In this document: positions 1 through 9,852 of the stretch, piece after piece
How positions within the stretch are numbered: position 1 is the first letter of the stretch
How the letters are laid out: every line of letters starts with the position of its first letter
Source: Mesostigma viride
Taxonomy: Eukaryota > Streptophyta > Mesostigmatophyceae > Mesostigmatales > Mesostigmataceae
Reading direction: 5' to 3'
DNA length: 53,099 bases
Assembly (NCBI GenBank): GCA_009746045.1
Contig: RPFO01000312.1
Span: 1,966,139-2,019,237, forward strand
The notes under the pieces: generated by a model
Told to the model about the DNA's origin: nothing
Database searches by the model: none
Seen by the model: only the letters and a program-made list of their open reading frames with translations
Translations under genes and position numbers: made by a program

Positions 1-24
1 TTTGATAGTATGGCATGCCAAGGT

Positions 25-881
25 TCAGGTCCTCATGGCGGACGTGCGCAGCATATATCCTACTCTGAAAATGGATCGCAGCATGTTGGTGACCGCGCCG
101 TCTAGCTTGCGGGCCAGGTCGGCGGTAAGGGTCCATGTCTCGAGTCCATACGTAAGAATGTTCAGGAAGGACGAGGACCTTGAACAGGTCCTGTTTCTCG
201 ATCTTGCCCAGGGGCTTACGCCACAGGGCCTGGTACTGGCGTAACGCGTGCCAGGCAAGGGAGATGCGGTGGTCCACATCGGCCTCGCAGCTGGGGAGCA
301 GGCTGCCCAGCAGCTTGACACGGTCCCGATACAGGACTCGAGAGCCGTCAAGGAGAAGGAGGGGTGGCGGTGGGTGGGTGAGCCCAATCGCCAGAGCCTC
401 TGATTCTTGCTGACCTCAAGCCCCACTGCACGGGCCTCGATAGCCAGGCAGTCAAGCCACGTCTGCACATGCCCGCTGTCCTCGAAGAGGGTGGTGTCGT
501 CTGCGTACATGATGTCCGCCAGCCGAATCTCCGTTTCCGCTCCGCGATGCCAGAAGTGGTTAGCAACCTGCACACCTGGTTCCCTACCCACGATGCGGGA
601 AAATCGGTTGCGCGCCTGAACTCATTACGTATTCGACCATCTGGACGACCACAATAATGAACAGGTATAGGGCGACAGCACGCACCCCTGCCACACACCC
701 TTCTGTAGAGGGCATGGAGGCGTGGTCCCGTAAGAAGTGCGCACCGAAGTGGTGGACCCTTCATACAGGTTGCGGATGACAGCAATAAGGGGGCGGGGGA
801 TCCGGAACAGCTCGAGGCGGATGTCTCAAAGCGCAGGCCAGAAAACCGAATCGAAGGCTTTGATGAAGTCCACCAGCACAA
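25..881 (-). pseudogene. Decayed LINE reverse transcriptase fragment
   Basis: Three frames on the minus strand together show a non-LTR reverse transcriptase: VDFIKAFDSVFW near 840-881 (RT motif with the first catalytic Asp), ADIMYADDTTLFED near 475-520 (the YADD catalytic box), and the typical post-RT region LTYGLETWTLTADLARKL near 100-170. Stops and frameshifts separate them, so it is dead. The same TYGxETWTLT signature appears in the plus-strand fragment at 38741-39480, so both belong to one LINE family. The 5' part is replaced by other repeats after about 900; the low-coordinate side runs off the window. Confidence 0.75.
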
Positions 882-1084
882 CTTAGGTGCAAAGGGGACT
901 CACCAGGCTGAAGACGTTGCAGTTCCTCCACCAGTCGGCGAGTAGCGAAGAGCGCCTGTACTGTGTTGCGACCTGAACGGAAGCCGTGCTGAGTCTCGCT
1001 GAGGTGACGTACCGTCCAGGGCCGTGCGCAGGCGGTTCAGGATTGATCAGTTGAGCCGCATAAGAAGCTTGAGGGGGGCACTCA

Positions 1085-1400
1085 CACTTGTCAACAGGAA
1101 GAAAGGGCAGAGACCGGGCCCTTTCTCCTTCATGCCGGCCGGCATGCCGCACTGATGCAATCGGACACGATAGACGATCCGGCAAGTTCTGTGGGTGCAA
1201 TAAGACCCATGTGAGCATATTATTATAACAAGGATCGAGCGTGGGCAAGTAATATGATCATAGCCAGGACGTAGCATGGCTGTACAAGGGCTAAGCTATA
1301 TAAGACTCATATGGCTGGTTGTGTACCGTGTGTTAGCGCGGGTGCACGTGACTAGGTATATGGTGGCACAGCTAGGCACAAATAGTAGATGTATCGATGA
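1085..1400. repeat. Dispersed repeat R1, copy 1 (LINE 3'-UTR-like)
   Basis: Contains the blocks CAACAGGAAGAAAGGGCAG, CAATAAGACCCATGTGAGCA and GGCTGGTTGTGTACCG, in the same order as at 2128-2520, 4165-4290, 7966-8375 and 38632-39770. Other copies begin with a TTAATTAA-type tract, so R1 is best read as the 3' end of minus-oriented LINE copies with a (TTAA)n tail. Here it abuts a plus-oriented ORF1 fragment, so two elements are joined. Confidence 0.7.
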
Positions 1401-1600
1401 TGTCAAGAAGCTCTCGAGGACTCGCTTCACGCTGCATGGACGACGACTTGACCCTGGCCCAGCAACAGCGGCGACGCGAGCTATGGCCGACCTACCTTCA
1501 GCTCCGGCAGAGCGCAGGGGGGAAGCCGGTATACTGGAGGGGGGCGGTCATCCACGTTGACCACAAGCCCTGGCAGCCCCCTCCTGCCACCTCAGACTAG
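1397..1600 (+). pseudogene. LINE ORF1 C-terminal fragment (type 1)
   Basis: Encodes MDDDLTLAQQQRRRELWP followed by KPVYWRGAVI. This is the DDxLTxAQxxxR...LWP...WRGA signature of the C-terminal part of L1-like ORF1 (gag-like, nucleic-acid-binding) proteins. A closely related and longer copy lies at 4840-5603, with the same downstream sequence (TAGATTAGTCAGGCT). Upstream the frame is broken (KKLSRTRFTLHGRRL is in another frame), so this is a relic. Confidence 0.65.
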
Positions 1601-1684
1601 GAATATATATACCAGTAGTGTAGATTAGTCAGGCTTAGCCTAGCATGTGGCCCACGCGCATGTGCGCCCATAATGGCCCCCATG

Positions 1685-2045
1685 GATGTTGCCTTCAGAA
1701 TTTAGCCAAGCCATGCCTATAATGGGACCCCCGTGGATGTTGCATTAAGAATTTAGCCATGCTATGCCATGCAGAGAGATGCTCTCTGTCGAGAAGCCAT
1801 GTCCTAGCTCTTGTATAGCCATGATGATCTTCCCCCACATAACATACTCCCCCTTAGCTGGGCATAGTGTGAAGATTATGAGGGTGCAGGTGCCCTGGTG
1901 CACCTAGAGCAAGGGTCGCTTACATTCCCACCCTTGCAGGAAGTAGCCCAGAATGTATTAAAAGCCATATGCCCCTTCTCAGGGATATGTGCTACATGTA
2001 CTCCCAACGGAGTTATGTTTCTAATTAATTAATTAATTAAAATTA
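1685..2045. repeat. Non-coding repeat also present at 7395-7690
   Basis: Shares AAGAATTTAGCCA, CATATGCCCCTT, then CAGGGATATGTGCTACATGT and ACTCCCAACGGAG with 7395-7690, in the same order and orientation. It ends in a TTAATTAATTAATT tract at 2024-2040. No coding capacity was seen; it is probably the untranslated end of a retroelement. Confidence 0.6.
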
Positions 2046-2127
2046 ATCGATGATGTTATTTCCATAAATGAAGTAATTCACGAATTACTTAATTAATCAC
2101 AAAAATTACAAAAAGAAAAGTGATTAT

Positions 2128-2525
2128 TAAACGCGTGCTCCCGTTGGGGAGCCGGTCACGGAGCACCGGAGTGCTTTTAATTAATCCCTGTCTGTATGTG
2201 CACAACAGGAAGAGAGGGCAGAGACCCCCTTTCTCCTTCATCATGCCGGCCAGAGACATGCCACAGCAGGAATCAACGGACACTATAGACGATCCGGCAA
2301 ATTCTGTCGGGTGCAATACTGCAATAAGACCCGCGGGCCGCGTGAGCATACATATCATAACAAGGAGCGTGGGCAACTTAGCAAGCGAAGCATAGCAAGG
2401 ACGTATAGCATGTCTGGCTGTACGAGGGTTTAGCTAACTAACTCGTCGTCTGTCCCAACTCAGTCCTAATAATAGGACTGAGTTGGCCTTTTTCAACCGT
2501 GTGTAGTGACTAGGTAGGGGGTCCA
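2128..2525. repeat. Dispersed repeat R1, copy 2
   Basis: Starts with the shared block CGTGCTCCCGTTGGGGAG and GTGCTTTTAAT, then the CAACAGGAAGAGAGGGCAG and CAATAAGACC blocks found in the other R1 copies. AT-rich sequence with TTAATTAA-like words precedes it. It is interrupted at 2455-2487 by the inverted repeat listed separately. Confidence 0.6.
2455..2487. repeat. Perfect inverted repeat (hairpin)
   Basis: CCAACTCAGTCCTA, a four-base loop ATAA, then the exact reverse complement. The same arm sequence recurs at 2808-2831 in short form and at 4105-4142, flanking the long repeat copy between them. It could be the terminus of a non-autonomous (foldback or MITE-like) element. Confidence 0.6.
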
Positions 2526-4095
2526 TCCAAGATGCTTAGATGTGGGTCTATGGAGTATTTGATGTCCTCTTGCTGGCAAAAATACTACATCAGTGAAAAC
2601 TTGACCCAAACTCCTAAAAATTACATGGATGTATGGCACCGTCGGCGAATTTGCATTTTTGTGTGGAAGCATGAGTGGCAAAAATTGAATAAATTCCATA
2701 TATGCATGTTAAAAAAATACAGGCATGTAAACAATATAGTTCTTGACCTGTGGCAAAAAACTGGACTCAATTTGGCCACTGGCACTGCCTGAAACACGCC
2801 AAATACTGCCAGTCCTATACATAGGACTGGGCCATGCTAGCAATTTGCAAGCATGGAAGTGCGGTCATACTACATAGAAGCGTGGCCACAAACCATGTCA
2901 ATCAGCCCATTTCCCTTCAGGCATAATAGGAAAACATACTTGCATCATCATATTGCAGTTATATTGTACCTTAGTATGTGTGAAAGCCTATGCATACATG
3001 TAGGGAATGCGTATGGATACGTAGCTACAAAGGGATGTATTATAAGTAATAACCACCGAAGTAATGGGTAGGTTAGTCACATTTAATTGTTCTTTACAAG
3101 AATGGACATGGATAAAACTGTATTACCTTGCCATGACATGGCCAAGATACCTGCTGGCACATGATGACAGTGGTTTATCACCAAGATTTTTCACTCACCC
3201 GTATAAGCTTGACAGTACCCTTGACGCAGCCCATGACCACACAATCATGCAGTATGAACATAGCAAGAGAATAACTAACATCTATGAAAGTGTTTTAACC
3301 CATTCAGCACCTAAAACCTTGTACAGCCACGCTACGGTAAGGCAAATGCCTGGTAAGATCATCTAAAAAGATGGTTTTAGAGAGGGGCAGGCAACGGTCA
3401 AGAAAGAGCAGCAAGACTCAAAACTGACAGCGCATCGCAAGCTTAAACTCATGTAAGAATACCAAGAAACGATGAAGCAGCGATATTCCAGCTTTACCTG
3501 GCACGGCTGGCGTTACCTTGGCCCAGGCGGTGCCTGCAAAAGTGGCACTTTGCGGCACACAAACCATGACGTGACAGAGTGGTCGAAATCATCAAATCTT
3601 TACTGCCACTAGACTTAATCTACGACAATACATGATAAAGGGTAGAAAGAAACCTATAAACCCTTCGATTTGATCCGGGAATCAATTGTAGTAATCCATT
3701 CCGTCGACCTGCCTAATCGCAGATTTTTCCAGCAAGAACAGTGCCGACACCCAGTAAATCGCATCCCCGCGAGGTTAAAATTCACTTGTATCATCTTTAG
3801 GACATAAAAAATCTATTTCCTTGGTTTGGCCCGCAAAATCGTCCGAAAACGTAAACTGCACGCATGGGCGCAAGCCGCCATGGCTAGGTCGTGCATTTCC
3901 GGAACTCACGTTTCGCGTGAAAATGTACCCTTACCACCTGTACTTTGACCGTACATTTAGCCGCCCAAACAAAATCCAAAAAAATCGCAAAAATATGTCC
4001 CAGAAAGGTCATTTCACGTAGTATTTGAATAAATTTTGAGAAAATTTTTCTGCCAAATATTCCGACCGGGGCGAATTTTCTACAAAACCTCAAAA
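2520..4095. repeat. Long non-coding repeat, copy A
   Basis: Diverged direct repeat of 5755-7390. Shared blocks in order: CATTTCCCTTC...AAACATA..TGCATCATCA (2909 / 6160), GGTCAAGAAAGAGCA (3395 / 6640), GGCGTTACCTTGGCCCAGGC (3508 / 6752), TTTTTCCAGCAAGAAC (3724 / 6964), GTATCATCTTTAGGAC (3788 / 7030) and GCGCAAGCCGCCATGG (3867 / 7109). No conserved frame joins them, so this is a non-coding or long-dead mobile element. Hairpins with AGGACTGAGTT arms sit at both ends of copy A. Confidence 0.6.
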
Positions 4096-4099
4096 TTAG

Positions 4100-4145
4100 G
4101 TCCTAAAATTAGGACTGAGTTGAACTCAGTCCTAAAATTAGGACC
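4100..4145. repeat. Inverted repeat at the end of long repeat A
   Basis: CCTAAAATTAGGACTGAGTT followed directly by its reverse complement, then further AATTAGG words. It uses the same arm (AGGACTGAGTT) as the hairpin at 2455-2487. R1 copy 3 resumes immediately after it. Confidence 0.6.
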
Positions 4146-4164
4146 AGGGACAGACGACGAGCTA

Positions 4165-4290
4165 AGGCTATGGCTGGTTGTGTACCGTGCGTTAGCCAGC
4201 GGTACGTGCACTGTGACTAGGTATCGACGTACGGGCAAGGCTAGGCAAACATTCTAGGCATGGCTGCCGTGGCGGCAGTGCATGACTACC
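4165..4290. repeat. Dispersed repeat R1, copy 3 (truncated)
   Basis: Contains the CTATGGCTGGTTGTGTACCG and GTGACTAGGTA blocks of R1. Its left part is cut off by the hairpin element. To the right it is continuous with a minus-strand ORF1 fragment, the same arrangement as at 7966-9165. Confidence 0.6.
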
Positions 4291-4310
4291 AATAATTACA
4301 AAGGGCTATT

Positions 4311-4637
4311 CTAGCCCGCCCCGCCCCGCAGGGGGCGTCCCGACATCTTCGGTGGTTGATCATCAGGTCCCCGCCCCTCCTGTACACCTTGGGCTTCTGG
4401 GGATCCTGCTTGTGGCGGAGGTATTCCGGCCCCAGGTCGGCGTCGCTGCTGCTGCTGAGCGGGGGTCAGGTCGTCGTCCAGCATCCAGGTGACGGGTGCC
4501 CCCTCACCTATGTGACGGCGAACCACCCCCAACCACGCCCCCGCCTTCAGCACCTCTGCCTCTGCTCCCTTCTCATGCGCTCTGATGGCGAGATCTGGGC
4601 CGTCCATCCACCTCCGCACCCACACATCCGCTAGCAT
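4311..4637 (-). pseudogene. LINE ORF1 C-terminal fragment (type 2)
   Basis: The minus strand encodes WMLDDDLTPAQQQQRR in one frame, with the continuing segment (the QDPQKPKVY-like and GGDLMIN-like words of the 8.4 kb copy) in a shifted frame. It is a homologue of the C-terminal part of the ORF1 at 8393-9165, followed by R1 copy 3. It is frameshifted and truncated upstream, so a relic. Confidence 0.6.
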
Positions 4638-4839
4638 CCTGACGGAAGCCCTCCAGCAGCATGTGACAGTCCCCTCGCTGCAGAATCATGTGGCAGCAAT
4701 GGGCGCCGGGCACGCTGGCTACTTGAGCTACCTCGACGTACCCTCACCTTTCCACCACCGTTACCTCCACCTTCACCCTCCTCGCCTCCACCTCCACCAC
4801 CTAGCTCCACCTCCACCTAGCTCCACCTCCACCTCCAGT

Positions 4840-5603
4840 GACCGCCGACATCAAAGCCCAGCTCCTCGACATCGACCAGCGCCTCAAGGACAACGCCATT
4901 GCCATTGAGTGACTGCAAAACACCGCAGGCATCACCGCGCCCAGGCGGCGGAAGGACAGCGCCGCCCAGCCGTGATCTGCTTGCCCTGCCAGCGATGCTC
5001 CTTCCACCAGCCAGCCCCGGGCGGACCACACCACCTCCACCGCCTCCACCATTGCGGCACGGCCGCTCAAGCAAGAAATGCTCGACCTCCGCGAGGAGGC
5101 CGACCTCACCCAGCGCAGCCACAATGTCATCGTCAAGCACTTCGACCGGCCGAGCTAGCTCCGGCAGGTGAGAACTCGTAGTATCTTGCCATAGCGTTTT
5201 TAAGCTTGCGCGACATTCTTGCCCCCATGCAACTCACTGGTGAGCTGCCGGGATGTCAGCTGTCCGCCTCACTTCCCCGCGCGCGCCGGGTAAGGCTGGC
5301 CCGGCAGCCCCGTACGTGCTCACCTTCAAGTACATGGCGGATAAGCTGTTGTTTCTTAAATGCCGCAAGAAGCTCTCGGGGACTTCCTACACGCTGGACT
5401 ACGACTTGACCCTGGCACAGCAACAGCGGCGACGGGAGCTATGGCCGACCTACCTCCAGCTCAGTCCAGCAGAGCGCACTGCAGGGTGGAAACCGGTATA
5501 CTGGAGGGGGGCGGTCATCATGAAATATTCGATCACGTCGACCACAAGCCCTGGCAGGCGCGCCCCCTGCCACCCCAGCAACCCCAGTCTAGGGAATGTA
5601 TAA
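4840..5603 (+). pseudogene. LINE ORF1 relic (coiled coil plus C-terminal domain)
   Basis: The plus strand shows a charged helical segment (IKAQLLDIDQRLKDNAIAI near 4850, then KQEMLDLREEADLTQRSHNV near 5070), then PYVLTFKYMADKLLFLKCRK near 5310, DYDLTLAQQQRRRELWP near 5400 and KPVYWRGAVI near 5490. The order coiled coil, RRM-like strand, C-terminal domain is that of L1-type ORF1 proteins. Stops and frame changes between the parts show decay. The downstream non-coding sequence matches that after the 1397-1600 fragment. Confidence 0.6.
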
Positions 5604-5754
5604 CAGTAGTGTATAGATTAGTCAGGCTCAGCCTAGCACGTACGTGGCCCACGCACTACGCGCATGTGCGCCTATAATGGGACCCCCCATGGATGATGCC
5701 TAAATGGGCAGAAATACTGCCGATGCATCGGCTGTAACTTCACAATTTTGCAAA

Positions 5755-7390
5755 CCAGATGCCATCCAACCCACCCATATCCAATGGCTGTCCTTGGGGG
5801 CCAAGCATGTCCATGAGTTGCCCTTCGGGTTGGTATATCACAACCTTACATATATGCAGGGTAGGCCATGTATAACTGCCGTCAAAGTCAGGGGGGTCAA
5901 GACGAGCGTTTTCATTTTTGGTAGAATGTGCATTTTGAATTATGTTGTAAGAGCTAGGCACCTACCACTTCAGGGATGATAAACAATTAGTTGCTGAACA
6001 GTTTGAGCCATTGGGGTCATCATTTGGGTGGGTATACCAGCAGTTACACCCAGTACAGCCCATAGGGGTACCGTTGGTAAAAAGCAACCAAGGGGTAGGA
6101 GTGGGCATACTACCTACTAATACCTACTAATATGGCCCCCAACCATGCCACACAATACATTTCCCTTCCACAATGATGGGGAAACATAACTGCATCATCA
6201 CACTGCCCTTACATGGCACCTATGTGCAGGTGCCACCTTGTCCATGCACGTAGGTAGCGTGGTACGGATACCCTACGCAAGGCATGCATTCTAGGAGGCA
6301 GCCACCAACAAACTAGTGATTTTAAGCCTATTTCAGCTTGCCCTAGCAAGGATAAACTAGGCCTAAGCTGCTATAGCTTGCCAGGTGATGGCCAGCACAC
6401 CTGGTGGCACATGCTGACAATGGGAAGCTTCTACTCACCGGTTACATGCTTGATGATGCCACAGAGACCAGCCAACTGCCTCACACTCATGCAATATGTG
6501 TGTGGGAAATGTATAACAAACATATATGGAGGTATTCAAACCCATACAGCCTCTAAAACTTATCACCATCACCCTGTGGCAGGTCAACTGACTGAGGGAA
6601 GCATCTAAGAAGGGTGTTTTAGAAAGGGGCCAGGCCAGGGTCAAGAAAGAGCATGAATCATGCAAAAAGAATGTGCTACACAAGCTAGAACGTATATATA
6701 AACGTCAAATATCGATTGGAAAACGATAACTCAGCTTTACCAGGCATGGATGGCGTTACCTTGGCCCAGGCGGTGGCCGCAAAATGGCGCATTTCGGCAC
6801 ACCAAAGTTGTGCAGCATGGTCGCTGGATTCGGCGATTTCTGGCCACCCTTGCACGTTTACGACTACTATGTATTATAAAAAGTACAAAGAAACCAATAC
6901 ATCCTTTAAAATACGCCGGAAAGGTATTGCTGTCAACGTTTCTATCGTCCGGCCTGATCGCAGCTTTTTCCAGCAAGAACGCTGCCGACACCTATCAAAT
7001 GGCATTCCCGCGAACCAAAAATTGGCCTGTATCATCTTTAGGACGTATAAAATCAATTTCCTGAGTTTGGTCAGAAAATTCGAACGAAAACGTAAATGCC
7101 ATGCGCGGGCGCAAGCCGCCATGGCCAGGTCGTCGTTTTCCGGAATGCACGTTGTACGTGAAAAAGTACCCTGACCCCTTGTACTTTGACCGGCCAGAAC
7201 ACCTCTATAACTTCGTCAGAAGTATGCAAACCCTAGTACCATGCTGTGAGGAAAATTATAAACTTTCGATCTTCTCAGCTAAACGTTTCCTAATTCTCAA
7301 TAGTTTTCGCGGCATTTGGTCCCCCGAGAAGGGGCCGACGTGTCGGCTGTAACTCAGTTTTAGGCGGAAAATCGGCAGCCAGACCATTTA
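5755..7390. repeat. Long non-coding repeat, copy B
   Basis: Second copy of the element at 2520-4095, in the same orientation (shared blocks are listed there). ORFs of 80-150 codons occur here but are not preserved in copy A, so they are not supported as genes. Identity looks moderate, implying old insertions or an old segmental duplication with the flanking sequence. Confidence 0.6.
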
Positions 7391-7394
7391 GGGG

Positions 7395-7690
7395 TTAAGA
7401 ATTTAGCCAAGCTCTGCCTATAATGGGACTCCGTCTGCGGATGGCCGGATGGCCATGCCCTAGCCATTGTTTAGCCATGATGATGATCCTCCACGATTCC
7501 ACCCGCCTCTGTCCGCGCCTTAGGTGCTGGAATACATAGTGGTGCAGGTGCACCTTGTGCACCCAGAGCAGGTGTAGTTTACTACACCCCGACCCGTGCA
7601 AGAAGTAGCCAAGAATGTATTTAAAAAAGCCATATGCCCCTTTTCAGGGATATGTGCTACATGTACTCCCAACGGAGATATTTTCCAATT
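7395..7690. repeat. Non-coding repeat, second copy of 1685-2045
   Basis: Same block order as at 1685-2045 (AAGAATTTAGCCA, CATATGCCCCTT, ATGTGCTACATGTACTCCCA). Because 1685-2045 is followed by R1 and 7395-7690 also leads into R1 (7966), part of the 1.7-2.5 kb and 7.4-8.4 kb layout appears duplicated as a block. Confidence 0.6.
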
Positions 7691-7965
7691 TAATTTCCGT
7701 TTTTTGCAATGTCACCCACATCTATTCGGTGGTACCCCTTGGCACAAGCTGCACAAACAGGTCGTGGACCGGCTGGATCGATCGCGTCGTATCGATCTCC
7801 GCGCATCTGACCCCTGTTATGCCAGATCTCCTTTGCGGCCGTTCCGAGCTTGGCATGCTGGATTCGTTGTCGTACGCGTCGCTGCAGTAAGATGATTTTT
7901 TCTGGCATATACACGCGGGCTGTTGGTAATTCCCGCCGCACATCTGAAATTAATTAATTAATTAA

Positions 7966-8375
7966 TAAACTCGTGCTCCCGTTGGGGAGTCACTCGTGGC
8001 ACGGAGCACCGAAGTGCTTTTAATCCCTGTGTGTGCACAACAGGAGAAAGGGCAGAGACCCCCAGTCTCCTTCATGCCTAAGGCATGCCACAGCTGCATT
8101 CGGGCGCGCTAGCTAAACGGACACGCTAACGATCCGGCAGCCTGTGGGTGCAATAAGACCCATGTGAGCATATCATAACAAGGAGCGTGGGCAAGTAATC
8201 TGATCGAAGCCAGGACGTAGCGTGGCTGTACAAGGACTAAGCTAAGGCTATGGTGGCTGGTTGTGTACCGTGCGTTAGCGGTGCACGTGACTAGGTAAGG
8301 TGGCACAACTAGGCAAACATTCTAAGCATGGCTGCCATGGCGGCAATGATGCAGAGACTACCATTGAAGTAAAGC
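7966..8375 (-). repeat. Dispersed repeat R1, copy 4: 3' UTR and (TTAA)n tail of an ORF1-bearing LINE
   Basis: On the minus strand this follows the ORF1 at 9165-8393 directly and ends in a TTAATTAATTAATT tract at 7951-7965. It holds all R1 blocks (CGTGCTCCCGTTGGGGAG, CAACAGGAGAAAGGGCAGAG, CAATAAGACCCATGTGAGCA, GGTTGTGTACCGTGCGTTAG). It is read as the element's 3' untranslated end. Confidence 0.65.
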
Positions 8376-8392
8376 TAGGGCTACAAGCTATT

Positions 8393-9165
8393 CTAGCCCG
8401 CTGGGGGCGTCCACATCTTGTGGTTGATCATCAGGTCCCCGCCCCTCCAGTACACCTTGGGCTTCTGGGGGTCCTGCTTGTGGCGGAGGTATTCAGGCCA
8501 CAGGTCACGTCGCTGCTGCTGCTGAGCGGGGGTCAGGTCGTCGTCCAGCGTCCAGCTAGGTGAGGTCGTGCAACCGCTTGCGACGAGAGAGGAACCGCTG
8601 CTTGTCCTCACGGGAGGGGAAGGTGAGCAGGACTGGTGGGGGAGCCGCCTTGTCCCGTACGTGAGTGGGGAAGGCGGTGGCACCCACGCAGTTCTACCTC
8701 ATCTACCAGGCCCATGAGGGTAAGGAGCTGGTCCTTAAGCTCGTCGGCAAGGGACTCAGGTTGACGTCAGACTCACCTGGCTTCTGGGGGAAGCGACGCA
8801 GCACCCGACCCGGCAGTCGCGGCGGGCGCGGTCGGTGGCCTCCCGTTGTTGAGCCTGGCGAAGGTCTTCAAGCTCCTGGACTCACTGAGCTTCGTAGCGA
8901 TGGCGTCGGTGGTGGAGGCGGTCGCTGTCCGCAGCAGGTCCGCATAGGAGAGGGGCGGGAGGTCACCAGCATCCAGCCGGGGTGGCTGGGATGCGATGGT
9001 GGCCGTCTGCTCCGCTATCTTTGGGACCTGTGAGGCAAGGGCCTCAGTGTGGGCGGTGATGGCTTCAAGCTTCTTCATGAGCACGCCGCACTTGCCCTCC
9101 ACCTGGTTAAGGCGAGAGACAAGTGCAGCGTGCGTCTCAGATGCCTGCGCCGCGGTGTGCAGCAC
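8393..9165 (-). pseudogene. LINE ORF1 (gag-like) with coiled coil, in an ORF1-only element
   Basis: The N-terminal part, about 9165-8773, is a heptad-rich coiled coil (LVSRLNQVEGKCGVLMKKLE) followed by PPLSYADLLRTA. The second part, 8683-8393, carries VLLTFPSREDKQRFLSRRKR, then LDDDLTPAQQQQRRDLWPEY and PKVYWRGGDLMINH: the RRM-like and C-terminal regions of L1-type ORF1, a nucleic-acid-binding chaperone. A frameshift or stop lies between the parts. No endonuclease or reverse transcriptase follows before the R1 3' UTR, so the copy is ORF1-only. Confidence 0.65.
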
Positions 9166-9169
9166 ATCT

Positions 9170-9850
9170 GAAAGTGAGCACTGTCCTCTGATTTTTGCCT
9201 TTGCACCGTGTGCAGTCCGTTTGGAAACATGGCATGGCTATCGTAATGACTGACTAGCTAGCTAGATCTTTTCAGTGCATGGTTTTCCATTCGAGGGTAA
9301 ATATTTCCTCGTAAATGGTGGGAGAGCGATCGCAGCAACGGTGCTCACCACTAGCTTGACACTTCCGGCCAGTTAGGCTGGAAACACACGCCCTGGTCAA
9401 GCATTAAGGTGTTTCTGGCCTTACCGTCTAGGTCATCTAGTCGCTCTACACGTAAGCCAGCCATTGTTGTCTCCTTGATAATTTCAATGCACAAGGCTAC
9501 ACATTTCCATCTCGATCCATTCATAGTCGACTTCCACAACGTTGGATCGCCATGCGTCCAGGCATATGAGTTGTCTCACTTCATATTCATCATCCTGAAC
9601 AATTGGAGCACGCGGAAAAGATATAAATGGCAGGCTCGAGCTACCATGGTCCGGATTCTTCCGATTTCTTGCCTGCGCTGGTTGCCTCCTTGATATATAT
9701 TCATTGAGAATGATAGATTACGGAGGTGAGATAGGCATGCAACATATAAGGAAAACTGACCCGATATCTGGGAGAACAACCCTGAAGAAATTAATAGTAA
9801 TCTGACACGGACATCCAAGGATCACGCCAGCTGCACAAGGTACAACTATA
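9170..9850. other. Spacer without recognisable genes
   Basis: Only short ORFs, none with recognisable motifs. A short stretch near 9660-9700 (TTGCCTGCGCTGGTTGCCTC) resembles 42230-42260, so it may be part of a low-copy repeat. Nothing else was seen. Confidence 0.5.
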
Positions 9851-9852
9851 CA

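Noticed and set aside
6716-7174. 152-codon ORF in long repeat B
   Set aside because: The frame is not kept in copy A of the same repeat and there is no recognisable domain.
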